The notes below the pieces were generated by a model. The model was not told the DNA's origin, made no database searches, and was given only the letters and a program-made list of their open reading frames with translations. A program made the translations under genes and the position numbers. Shown piece after piece: positions 34,050-44,960 of a stretch of 64,000 nt of DNA (within the stretch, counting starts at the first letter, position 1; each line of letters opens with the position of its first letter). Source of the stretch: Anthoceros angustus (Eukaryota; Streptophyta; Anthocerotopsida; Anthocerotales; Anthocerotaceae); contig MU008167.1 of the NCBI GenBank assembly GCA_010909165.1, forward strand, positions 620,001-684,000, given 5' to 3'.

Positions 34050-35655
34050 GGTCACGGACATGAAGGGCATTCAAGAAGTGGGAGAGCATAAGATCGATTT
34101 GAAGCCGTGAGCGTGCCATCAATCCGACAATACAAGCTCAACCCCAAGTATTCGATCAAGGTGAAGGAGGTCCTTGATAAGTACCGGAGGCGACATCATT
34201 TTCCCCATCACAACAGAGTGGGTCGCTACCGATTGTGGTGGTTCCCAAGAAACAGTGACAAATTCGGTATGCCAAGATTGGAGGAAGCTCAACGGAGAAG
34301 GACCACTTCCGATGCCATTCGTGACGACATTTTGGACAAGGTGGTCGGACGGACTACTTACTCCTTCCGGATGGCTACTCCGGATACAACCAATTGCACC
34401 TAAGGGAGTCGGACCGACAAGACGACCTTCACTACGGAGTGGGTACGCTTTTGCCTACAAGAGAAGTGCCTTTGGGATGACCGGAGCGCTGTGGTCGCTC
34501 ATGCGTATGGTGACCAACGCCTTCCGTGACTTCGAGGGACTTCATGGAGATATTCTGGATGATTTTTGTGTGCATGGGGAGCAGGACAAACACCTTGGGC
34601 ATCTAAGAAGGTGCTTGAGCGCGCCGGAGACTCAATTGAGCCTACACCCGAGAAATGCTACTTTGGAATGACGGAGGGAATCTTTGGACATCGGTGTCGG
34701 GGAATCGAGGTGGACCAGACAAGGTCCGGTCATCCTCTCCACCGACGAACCTAAAGGAGCCGAGAGGTTTCGAATGGTGGGATACTACCGGTTTATTAAG
34801 GACTTTGCGAAGAGGGGCTAAGCGATGTAATCATGAAGGAGGAGGTTTGGACCGGTCACGGACATGAAGGGCATTCAAGAAGTGGGAGAGCATAAGATCG
34901 ATTTGAAGCCGAGCGGTGCCATCAATCCGACAATACAAGCTCAACCCCAAGTATTCGATCAAGGTGAAGGAGGTCCTTGATAAGTACCGGAGGCGGACAT
35001 CATTTTCCCCATCGTCAATGAGTGGGTCGCTACTTGTGGTGGTTCCCAAGAAACACCAGACAAATTCGGTATGCCAAGATTGGAGGAAGCTCAACGCGGA
35101 GAAGGACCACTTCCGATGCCATTCAGACGACATTTTGGACAAGGTGGTGGACGGACTTACTCCTTCCGGATGGCTACTCCGGATACAACCAATTGCACCT
35201 AAGGGATTTGGACAAGACGACCTTCACTACGGAGTGGGGGTACGTTTGCCTACAAGAGAAGTGCCTTTGGGATGACCGGAGCGCCGGTCGCTCATGCGTA
35301 TGGTGACCAACGCCTTCCGTGACTTCGAGGGACTTCATGGAGATATTCTGGATGATTTTTGTGTGCATGGGGAGCAGGACAAACACCTTGGACATCTAAG
35401 AAGGTGCTTGAGCGCGCCGGAGACTCAATTGAGCCTACACCCGAGAAATGCTACTTTGGAATGACGGAGGGAATCTTGGACATCGGTGTCGGTGCGGAAT
35501 CGAGGTGGACCAGACAAGGTCCGGTCATCCAGCCTCCAACGAACCTAAAGGAGCCGAGAGGTTTCGAATGGTGGGATACTACCGGTTTATTAAGGACTTT
35601 GCGGCTAAGTTGGCCGAATCATCTGCGGAAGGAGGAGGTTTGGACCGGTCACGGG
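34050..35655 (+). repeat. Tandem duplication of the RT segment in region B (unit 804 bp)
   Basis: The sequence GGTCACGGACATGAAGGGC occurs at 34,050 and again at 34,854, followed by the same RT sequence. The junction shares GGTCACGG with the sequence that normally follows at 35,647 (GGTCACGGGAGC). Region A has one copy. Confidence 0.85.
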
Positions 35656-36487
35656 AGCGAGAGGAGGCCTTCGGATTTACGTAACACCTTGGTAAGCGAC
35701 CGGTTCTAAGAGGACCGGATCGAGCAGAAATTTCATGTGTATGTAGATGTGTCCGCTTTTGCTATCGGAGTAGTGCCGAGCCGAAGGACGCGCGGGATTG
35801 GATTATCCCGTATACGACGACCACCCACGCGAACGAAAATACACAACTAGAGCGCCAATCGGTATGGTGTCGCCAAGAAATTCGACACTACCGCTACCCA
35901 AAGTGAGTTTGTGTTCTATGTAGACCACTTTTTGAAGCATCCGGTGAATAAGGCGGACTGTCCGGACGGATAGCAAGGTGGATATTGTTGCCGCAGGAGT
36001 TCACGTCAAGTGGAAACAAGACAAGGGAGGCAGACCAAAATGCAGATTTCGTCACGATTGAAAACACGGTGTTGAGAGATCGTGAAGATGCTCCGGATGA
36101 GACATTGGTTGCCGCAGAGAAAAGTACAACCGGAGGAGCCCACCGACCAACCCCAAGCTACGAGAACCTTAGCGGAGAAGGGAGGGCCGCCGTCCGACCC
36201 ACGAAGAAATGGAGCGGTACCTGGGAATGGAGCTTCCAAAATCGACTGTGACGAGGGAGGCATTCGTGCACTATGCTCGACCCTTCGTAATGTACAACGG
36301 TGTGTGTTCAAATTAGGGCCGACGGAGTAGAACGAAGGTACTTACAACCCAGAGAGTGAGCGCTGGGAATGCACGAAGGATTGGGGGAGGACACTACGCA
36401 AAGACAGTCACCACCAAAAGATTTTGAAGCGGATACCGGTGGCCAACAATGTATGGGGACACCCACCGCTTAGAAGAAGTGTGATGC

Positions 36488-36898
36488 TTGTCGGATCGGA
36501 AAGCCAACCCCGACGACACGTGGCCGCTAGTACCGATATTGGCACCGCACCTTCAAAAGTGGGGTATTGACTTTGTTGGACCTATACAGCCTACGACAAG
36601 ACACACACAAAGGAGATACATCCTGGTGGCAACGGACTACTGCACCAGGTGGGTAGAGGCGGTGGCGACAAGAACGGACTCCGCAAATACCGTGGCCAAA
36701 TTCCTGTACGAGAACATCATAACCCGGTACGGATGTCCGCTGCAGTTGGTAAGTGATAGGGGAACCCATTTCCTTAATGATGTGGTGGCCGCCATGACGG
36801 AGTATTTCGGCATCAATCATCGCAAGACGGCACCCTACAATCCTAAGGCCAATGGGCTGACAGAGAAGACAAATGGGCTCATCTGCAGGATCGAATAA
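36488..36898 (+). pseudogene. Integrase core of gypsy region B
   Basis: Catalytic domain that would join element DNA to the host chromosome. The frame is open for 137 codons. It shows the DD35E triad: Asp in WGIDFVGPI, Asp in VSDRGTHF, and Glu in NGLTEKTNG, with exactly 35 residues between the second Asp and the Glu. CDACRIG just upstream in another frame is a remnant of the zinc-binding HHCC end. It is intact as a domain but disconnected from the rest of pol. Confidence 0.85.
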
Positions 36899-37359
36899 AC
36901 TCACTGAACTACGCCCATGATCGGATACCAAGCGCCATCCTGTGGGCGTTCGGACAGAGAAGGTGACCACACAACGGACCCCTTCTTGACCTACGGACAC
37001 TCTCCGTAATGCCGTGGAGTTTGAAGTGCCCACTTTTCGAGTAATGATGGAAGGAGGAGGAGGAAAGCCACTCGAGCGACTCTTGGGGTTTGTTCAGACA
37101 TGAGGAGGGAAGAAGCTCACTGAAGATGCATGGTGCAAAACCAAAAGATTTGGCACGATCGCCGATCATGAATCGGAGTATGTAAAGGGGGGACCCGCCC
37201 TCCTTTATGATAGTCGTTACATGCATTTTCCGTGCAAACTTCACCGAGATGGATGGGTCCGTACCAAGTGGTGCAAGTATATGACAACGGGTCCGTCTCC
37301 ATGCCTAGATGGATGCCCTCGGGTGAAACGGGTGGCGGGTGAAGAAGTATCATGCTTAG

Positions 37360-39918
37360 TGTTGGCGGAGACGCCAATAGATGAGAAGGGAGTATGTGGG
37401 CTATGCACTCGGGAGTTAAGAAATAAGTAGGGTTTCGCTTTTTAGGATTGAAGGATAAATAAGGCGGAAAAGGAGGAATAAATTGGGGTAGCGCCGGACG
37501 AGGCTCGGAGTATACTCCGGACTGGAGTGAACAACGGACCCGCACTATGGCAAGCTCCGGACTACGCCGAGTAACGGATAAGTCCGGAACCCACTCAAAA
37601 TAGGATAAGTACGCCAGAAAGTAACCTAGGAGCGAGGCGTGAGGATGACGGCGGCGCCACGTGGACGGCCCCGAGTGGAGGTCGGGCATGCGAGGTCGAC
37701 TGTAACCTTGCAGGCCGTTATAAGGTATTCACGCCCGCGCCGGCGGCGCGCAGTAAGCGAGCGTAGGGTCGAGTAAGCCATGCACTCGCGCTACGGACAA
37801 CGAAGAGGCGCCTTCCGCCCAGCATTACTTCCGCCAAGGAGGGAGGTCACCGCGCAGCCTCGCAATCCTCACACCTTGCGCCCGCAATCCGGCTCTGGCG
37901 CTATCTTTTGGGCGGGCCAGAGCGCATCAAGGTTGGAGCAACAACGCGGGCGAGGAACATCGTGCCGCCGGACTCGCCAGAAACAAGAGGAGGAGAAAGC
38001 AATGGCACCCAAAAGCCGACGGAACTGGGAGCCATGGACCCTCGTGGAGCGCAACATTGTGACCCGCGCTATCCGGACTTCGGGCCGGAGGAAGCAGGGA
38101 ATTGGTGGGGAGTGGCATCTGACGTGTTCCAAATGGTCTGACCTTTGACGCTACTCTAGTCCGGAGTTTGCCCGAAGATGCCGGCGGCGATCAACAAGGA
38201 GGTCCGATCCAAGAACCTCCGGAGGAGGAGGCGATGGACCTTGAGGTCCCGAGGATGGCCTACAACCGCCCAAGGAGGAAGAAGGGGCGTGGTGCCGAGC
38301 CCCTTAAGGCGAAGGGAAGATAGGGCCACCCGCCGGGCGGCGTCGAGGCTCGAACGCGGACAACCAACGGATGGTTGATATCCGATCCCGGATCGAGTAA
38401 GGCGGTAGCCCGGATCATTGTCCATTGAACTCGCCACCAAGGTGGATCACCTTGGTGATAACCTGCTGGTATTCTGCATGCGCTCGGTGGGAAGAGAGCG
38501 ACCGGGGAAGGATTATCTTCGCCGCTGGGCCAGAGGCAAGCTAAGGAGCGAAGCCTCGCTTATCGGCCGACATACCCGATTCATGTATGGGGACATTTCG
38601 AGCTCTGAAGGAGGGAGAGCAACGGGCGCCCTGGCCGGAGGAGGCCCCTGTAAGTAGAGCGTGCAAGGGCGCCTGAGGTGGGGGTCGCCCTTCAAGACCA
38701 AGCGGACTCGGGAGGAGGACGATCGAGGATTCCGACTCCATACGTGAGCGAACCCCTCACCACCTGTGGAAGTTTGGGAGGCGATTCCCCTTCCCTCCTT
38801 TTGGTGCCCCTCCGGAGGAGGAGATGGAGGGAGCCGATGCCGAGGGCGGCCCGCACCGGCAGACAGCCCAACAACCACGACGGCCCCGAGCCCCGACGAA
38901 CTCAACGGAGCAAGAGGCGGAAGACGGTGCCGCTTACCAACGCAGACCGGGTGCCGGATTCTTACCCCGCCCACGGAGTGGCAAGAGGTCAAGAGGCGGT
39001 AAGGAGGCGAAGGGACGTGGCCCAAGGAGGGAGGTCACCGGGCAGCAGCCCCACCTCGAGCCGGTCCTGCCCCCGATGTGAAGGGGCAAAAGAGCTTGCT
39101 CCCGACCCCTCACCTCCGAGCCCCGGAGAAAGAGGGCACAAAGGAGTTAGAGGCCAAGAGGGCCAAAGAGGGTGAGACCACCACCGTGACCCGAGGGTCC
39201 CGATTAGGTCCGAGAACCCCCGACTTACTCCGGATCGGGTATGGAGGTCCTTGGCGGATCGAGAAATGCCGGCCCCACTACGGACTTTGGGGGCCTCACT
39301 CCGGCCGTGGAAGAAACACGGCGAAGTCCTGCTACCGCCATGGACGGAATGCTTTGGGGTCTCACAATGGAGAAGACCTGTGAAGTGGAGGCCACCCGAG
39401 GAGGATGGTGGAACCCAAGAGCAAGTGAAGGCGGCCGAGGGGCAAGGCGGAGTCCCTCGCTCGGATCGAGGAGGAGGAGATGGAGGCCACCCGAGGAGGA
39501 GGAGATGGAGGCCACCCGAGGAGGAGATGGAGGCCACCCGAGGAGGGAGAGCTTGAGCAGGCTCGGGAGGAGGAGGCCCAAGCGGGCGGAGGACCTTGCA
39601 GCGAAGGGGGGAAGCGCAGAGGCGGAAGAGGCCCGGCACAAGCAGAGAGTCGACCGGCGGAGGCGGCTGCCAGAGTAGCCAAGGGGCGAAGCCTGTAAAG
39701 GCGGCTAAGGAGTCAAGTCAAAGAGCGACCGGGATCACTATGACGGATCGAACCGGTGGAGAGAGTCAACAAGAAATGAGGTTAACTCAAGGCGTGACAA
39801 AGTGCTATGGAGCAAGGGCCACCAAGGAGGAGGAGATGGAGGCCGCACTCGGGAGATAGGAGATCTCCAGCATACCGCAGGAAGTAGAGGAGACGCGACA
39901 GATGGAGGACAAGAAGGA
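37360..39918 (+). mobile_element. Ty3/gypsy LTR 3, left part
   Basis: Begins TGTTGGCGGAGACGCC after the pol stop and runs 2,559 bp in line with LTR 2. It is interrupted by the copia insertion at AAGGA (39,914-39,918) and resumes at 43,083. Around 39,464-39,550 a unit of about 27-30 bp containing GGAGGCCACCCGAGGAGG repeats three to four times, an expansion not seen in the other LTRs. Confidence 0.75.
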
Positions 39919-40639
39919 TGCTACTCCAAATGGACACTGTCTGGTGAATTCCTCAACGGCCCAACTAGTTACCGTAGATCGTGAATTGCTAGTACTAGTA
40001 ATTATTTAACGGTGTGCCTCTTCGGAAGAGACACCCACAAACACTATTTAAGACGACTTTGTATACATTTTGACATAGAGAGAATACCACAAAATATCTT
40101 CGAGAATGTAGCATCTCAATCATGCTAGACTAGATGCAAGGGATGCACAATCCACCGCTAGGATTTTAACATGGTATCGAGCATGGTTCACGCTTATGAT
40201 CCTCACAGTCTAGGGAGATGGAGGCCACCCGAGGAGGCGGCCCATCGTGAAGCTCTCAACATGGAGAGCGCTGGTCGCAAAACCAAGGCACATGGCCTCG
40301 ACGAAGAATGACCCACGAGCCATAGCCCAGGCACGCCGTGAGGCTCCATCGCTGCGCCAGCCCCACCACCGCAGCGCAAGTGAGATGATTTCTTCACAAT
40401 TTCTACCACCGGCACTCGATCCGACTGCAAGCTTGGACCTCGGCCCCACCAATTACACGCAAGACAACATGATCTTGTGAATTCCATCAATAGGCTGGAA
40501 TTCAACAAACTACACGAGAATTGAAGTCCTCCCTCCGCCGGATTGAAGCTATCTTGGTGCGGTGCTCCGCTTGTTGCAGGCACACGAAAATCGAGATTTG
40601 GCCAGCAATTGCGGGCGGGAGGAGGCAATCCTTGCCTCC

Positions 40640-41060
40640 TCACCCCAGCCGCGAAAGAGAGGCAGCGCCCTCACCTCAGGGTGAACGGCGCGCTCCACAG
40701 ACCCCATTTAGGGTGTGCATGCAGGCAATGCGGCCGAGGCGCTGTACCCTGCCTGATTGCGCACACCGTGCGCCGCGTGGCGCTCCGGTTGCGGGCGCAG
40801 GAGGTGCCTGGCGGGGCGACCTCACCTCTGAAACCGCAGCGCTGAATCGTGCCCGGAGCACGGTGGGCAGGGTGCGTGGGAGGCGCACCGCGAGGATCCC
40901 CGGGCGCTGGTGCGCGTCAGAGCCACGGCCGAAACGGCGTGGTAACCCCCGCGCCCAGGCGGAACAGCGCGCAGGGGCGCGCCCGCACGGAACGGCGCGA
41001 CCCGGCGGAACGGGCGCGCCCGCTCCCGCGCGGAACGGGCCTCCCCCCGCTTATCCCCCC
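40640..41060 (+). other. GC-rich segment inside the copia element
   Basis: Much richer in G and C than the copia sequence around it, with repeated GCGCGCCC and CGGAACGG words. A 203-codon open frame crosses it, but its Arg/Pro/Ala make-up follows from base composition and I see no domain. It may be captured DNA. Confidence 0.35.
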
Positions 41061-41087
41061 ACTGGTTTCTTTTTCAAAAAAAGGTTT

Positions 41088-41165
41088 CCTCTGAGGCTTG
41101 CAGGTTTTGAACCTGCGACCTCCACCTGCTAGGTCAATGGACTAGCCACCAGACTAACCTGTCTT
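41088..41165 (-). repeat. tRNA-related (SINE-like) fragment
   Basis: The minus strand contains an A-box-like TGGCTAGTCCA and a B-box GGTTCAAAACC. The B-box sits in a perfect T-arm: GCAGG, loop TTCAAAA, CCTGC. D and anticodon arms do not fold into a regular tRNA, so a tRNA-derived repeat is more likely than a functional tRNA gene. Confidence 0.45.
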
Positions 41166-41589
41166 GGTTACAATTGCACGGTTTTCACTTCTACTTAAAG
41201 AGTTTCAAAGTGGCATATATATGTATCTCTACACATATATATTCACCTGAAATATAAAGGCATATAGCGGAGCCAAAAAAAAAAAAAAAGGACAAAGGAG
41301 CAAGGAAGCAAGCCCCGGTGGAACCAGGAAAAAAAAAAGAAGAAAGTGGAGAGAAGTTAAAAGCAAGAGAGGGATATTGTTTTCTTCAAGGATCTTTTAT
41401 CGGCATTCGTGGAGAGAGATTCCTTTGTTCACCTGCCACACCAACAACCCAGCGAGGATTCAACTTGAAGTTTTATGACCACAACTTACGAGGCGTGTGA
41501 ATCAACATACAACACTTCAACTCGCTTTCGCTCGCTCCCATGGCTAGCGATGCTTCCTCCCCAATGGGAGTAGTACCGTCTTCACCGAC

Positions 41590-42640
41590 CCGGATCAAAG
41601 AAAGATAGATTCAATGGCCAACACTACCACATGTGGCGAGTTCGCATGAAGTCCATCTTGATAGGTCGAGGTGTTTGGAAGATTGTTGGCGGCACCCTTA
41701 GAAGCCTAACTCTTCAGCCACACCTCCCCCGTCAATCGCTGATATTGAACGATGGGACTACTTGAATGGGATTGCAATTGCCCTCCTCATGACGGACTCG
41801 ACTCAAGCACGGTGCCTGGCGTGGAGTTCCTCACGGACCGCAATCTGGGACCGGTTGTCTAACACCTACAATGTTAACAATGTTCTAACCTTGTATTATA
41901 CGGCGAATTCAACTCCTTGAGGATGAAGGAGGCCGCGATTTACGCCCACACCTCGAAGTTCGGGGCAGTGCGAGGGCAACTCGCCTCCTTGGCTCAACCA
42001 TGTCGGAGACCGATGCAGCAGCAACTGCTAATGAGCTTACCACCGTCTTACCACAACCGTGACCAGCTGATGTTGGTATCGACTCATGGTAAGTCGGTAC
42101 ACCCTCCACCCTCACGGTGGAAGATATTATTGGTGCTCTGTATGTCGAGGCGGGCCCGCCTCAGGAGGGTCCAAGCCCGATGCGGGCGCTCACCATTTCA
42201 AGCCGGAGGAATTGAAGGGCAAGGCGAACTCACTAAAGGTGACTCAACCTCTGCCCTCCTCGTGGGGAGGCCTTGGGGCAGCCATTGGGCACGAGTGCCG
42301 CAAGAAAGAGGAGAAGAGGGCGACGCGTCAGGTGGCATTCTTGAGGGAGGCGCCAGACAGCGGAGGCAAGCCGTAAAGATACTTATGGTTTGCCTCAACA
42401 GAGTTGCATAAGGATGCGGGGTGGTATCACAGACGGAGCCACCGCCCACGTATGCACAACAGTACTCTGTTCACCAAGTGAATACTCATCCTCTCAAGGA
42501 AAGGGTGTTACTCGGTGATGAATTGAGTAGATCTAGCACGCCAATCGTGGGACAAGGCACTTGAATTTCCTCTCAAGGATGGTTGGTGCCTTGGAGAACT
42601 GTGCTCCTCGTCCCATAAATGGGCAAGAACTTGATCTCGA
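41590..42640 (+). pseudogene. copia gag and protease remnant
   Basis: Gag of a Ty1/copia element, which would form the particle shell. It starts with FNGQHYHMWRVRMKSILIGR (about 41,612), continues with SRTAIWDRLSNTYNVNNVL, and passes through TLTVEDIIGALYVE (about 42,112) to the knuckle GHECRKK (about 42,288). A protease-like TYAQQYS and HPLKERVLLGDELS segment follows. Frames change at least four times. Confidence 0.7.
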
Positions 42641-43725
42641 TGACTCATTTCTTGAAGCAAGCGATCTTGAGATGCTTGTTTCAAGGGGTCATGCTACTTC
42701 TTGAGGACCACAAGTCATTGTGCCTAATCGGTCTGGTACCCCAAGGCGGCTTATCAGGCTTTTTAGCCTTGGAGGGGCGCACCAAAGAGGAGCATCGCTC
42801 CATGGGAGATAGCTCCCATTCATGCAGAGTTAAACGTCCGACAGAGGAGTGTTACGAAATGGATAATCGTAACCTCGCCGTCCAACAGATTCTAGTAGCT
42901 AATGGTAATTAGTAATTCTGAGCAGGTGTGCCTCTTGGAAGAGACACCCACAAACACTATTTAAGGAAGACGTACTTTGTATACATTTTGACATAGAGAA
43001 TACCACAAAATATCTTGAGAATGTAGCATCTCAATCATGCTAGACTAGATGCAAGGGATGCACAATCCTCTAGATTTTAACAAAGGACACTGGAGCTACA
43101 ACTCCAAGATGCGTCGAGCAAAGCGGCGGGTGATTCTCAGCGAGAATCCACGACCCACGGCACGAGATAGAGTGCCTCGGCTCTCCGTGCGAGGCGGAGG
43201 AAAATCGGCGACTATCGAGGAGTTGGGCGTTGCCGGGGCTACGAAGGGGAGGTCGGAGTCGGACGGAGTGTCGACCGCTTTGGAGAGGGCGGGCCGGGCA
43301 GGAATGAGCGGAGGCGCGAGCCAGGCGAGAAAAGGCTGGTCCGGTGAGAAAGGCGGAAGGAGCAGCTGCGCTATGGCGGAATGGCGATGGAGAAGCAGCG
43401 GAGGCGAGCGAGGAGGCGAGCGAGGAGGCGGCGGAGGCGAGGCCGCCCTTAGCCTCGCGTGATCTGACCGGCTCCAGTCAAATCTGGCGGAGAGGTGGCC
43501 CAACAAGCGGCGCCCGACTCCGGAACACTTATGGCGGAGGGAGTATCGGGTGCTCGGGCACTGCGTGGAAGAGAGCAATTCAACAAGTCGATTCGGACTT
43601 TGCCTATTACCACGAGCTCTGAAGGCGATGAAGCCTCTCGGCGCAGCAAGGGCCGGACCCCTGGAAGGCTCGGAAGGAGATGAAGGCCACGGGGGCGGCC
43701 ACGAGGACCCTAGTGGCCTGTTTGG

Positions 43726-44003
43726 AGATAGCTCCCATTCATGAGTTCGTCCGACAGAGGAGTGTTACGAAATGGATAATCGTGTAACCTCGCCGTCCAA
43801 CTAGTTACCGTGAATCGTAACTAAGAGTAATTAGTAATTCTGACGGGTGTGCCTCTTGGAAGAGACACCCACAAACACTATTTAAGACGTACTTTGTATA
43901 CATTTTGACATAGAGAATACCACAAAATATCTTGAGAATGTAGCATCTCAATCATGCTAGACTAGATGCAAGGGATGCACAATCCTCTGAGGATTTAACA
44001 AGG
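43726..44003 (+). repeat. Duplicated copia 3' end (purine tract and LTR)
   Basis: Repeats 42,807-43,082: AGATAGCTCCCATTC, the purine tract, the LTR start TGTTACGAAATGG and the LTR end. It then continues into a second copy of the gypsy LTR flank (AAGGACCTGGAGCTAC). The unit offset is 919 bp. The left junction shares AGATA with gypsy sequence (GAAGATAATG near 44,625). Confidence 0.8.
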
Positions 44004-44821
44004 ACCTGGAGCTACAACTCCAAGATGCGTCGGAGGCGGTGATTCTCAGCGAGAATCCACGACCCGAACGAAATAGAGTGCCTCGGCTCCGTCACGAAGG
44101 CGGAGGAAAATCGGCGACTATCGAGGTTGGGCGTTGCGAGCTCTGAAGGAGGCGGAGGAAGTCAGGAGTCGGACGGTACGACCGCTGGAGGAGGGAGGGC
44201 TAACGGCGAATGAGCGGAGGAGGCGCGAGCAGGCGAGAAAAAGCTGTAGTCCGGTGAGAAAGGCGGAGGAAGGAGCGCTATAGTGGTGGCAATGGAGGAA
44301 GCAGCGGAGGCTGGGCGGGTGGAACAGGTGTGCAGGAGGTGAGGCCGCCTTGTAGCCTCGCGTGATCTGACCGGCTCAATCAAATCTGGCGGAGAGGTGG
44401 CCCAACAAGCGGCCTTGACTCCGGAACACTTATGGCGGAGGGAGTATCGGGTGCTCGGGCACCGTGGAAGAGCAATTCAACAAGTCGATTGAGACTTTGC
44501 CTATTACCGAGCTCTGAGGCGATGAGAAACCTCGGCCTTGCATGCAAATGGGCCGGACCCCTGGAAGGCTCGAGGAAGGAGATGAAGGCCACAGGGGCCA
44601 CAGGGGACCCTAGTAGCCCTGTTTGAAGATAATGAAGGAGGCGGCGGAGAGGAGCAGCGGAGGCGAGCGAGGAGGCGGCGGATCGGCGAGGTAAGCACCC
44701 GCACCTCACCATGGAAGGAGGGGCCAGCGAAGGAGTCACTTGAGGCGATCGGGAACAAATGGAAGGACTTCGAGGGAGAGCCACGGAGGAGTCCGTGAGG
44801 GAGGAAACCCGGGTGGGCGTG

Positions 44822-44960
44822 AGTCGGACTTTGTCCGGACCCAGGCCGGACCACAAGTCCGGACCCAGGCCGGACCACGAGTCCGGACCCAGGCCGGACC
44901 ACGAGTCCGGACCACGAGGTCCGGACCCAGGCCGGACCACGAGGTCCGGACCCAGCCGGG
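44822..44960. repeat. CCGGAC minisatellite in LTR 3, higher-order unit
   Basis: A unit of about 25 bp containing CCCAGGCCGGACCACGAG repeats about five times. It is more regular than the arrays in LTR 1 and LTR 2, so this array seems to have homogenised separately. Confidence 0.85.

Larger units (their letters stand above)
31035..37359 (+). pseudogene. Ty3/gypsy internal region B (gag-pol; integrase core open)
   Basis: Same order as region A. Gag is open from 31,035 to 31,493, with a DEYGVQGTPTEEGRT segment and then the capsid-type FVEDFVSKANFNGEG and WYRRKYRPPENAPP. LDTG of the protease lies near 33,229. RT starts at about 34,110 and is duplicated; its catalytic motif is ILDDF near 34,555. 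Integrase is open from 36,488 to 36,898. The pol stop is at 37,359. An 804 bp tandem duplication (34,050-34,853 and 34,854 to about 35,650) repeats most of the RT. Elsewhere small indels break the frame. Confidence 0.8.
39919..43082 (+). mobile_element. Ty1/copia deletion derivative inserted in LTR 3
   Basis: Flanked by the 5 bp direct repeat AAGGA (39,914-39,918 and 43,083-43,087). 5' LTR 39,919-40,171 (TG...ACA); primer-binding site TGGTATCGAGC at 40,172-40,182, close to the initiator-tRNA-Met-type site of copia elements. The interior keeps gag (FNGQHYHMWRVRMK, TAIWDRLSNTYN and a half CCHC knuckle GHECRKK), a protease-like NTHPLKERVLLGDELSRSS and a gag-pre-integrase trace (KNLISMTHFLKQ near 42,625). 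Integrase, RT and RNase H are absent. A purine tract (ACAGAGGAG) precedes the 3' LTR (42,850-43,082). The whole element is 3,164 bp. It could only move with help from another copia. Confidence 0.82.

Noticed and set aside
40521-41132. 203-codon plus-strand frame in the GC-rich segment of the copia element
   Set aside because: Arg/Pro/Ala composition follows from extreme GC content. Its last residues come from translating the tRNA-like fragment.
41088-41165. A functional tRNA gene
   Set aside because: The T-arm is perfect but D and anticodon arms and an acceptor stem could not be formed, so it is listed as a tRNA-related repeat.
43726-44003. An independent solo copia LTR
   Set aside because: It carries internal copia sequence upstream of the LTR and is followed by a second copy of the same gypsy flank, so it is part of a 919 bp tandem duplication.
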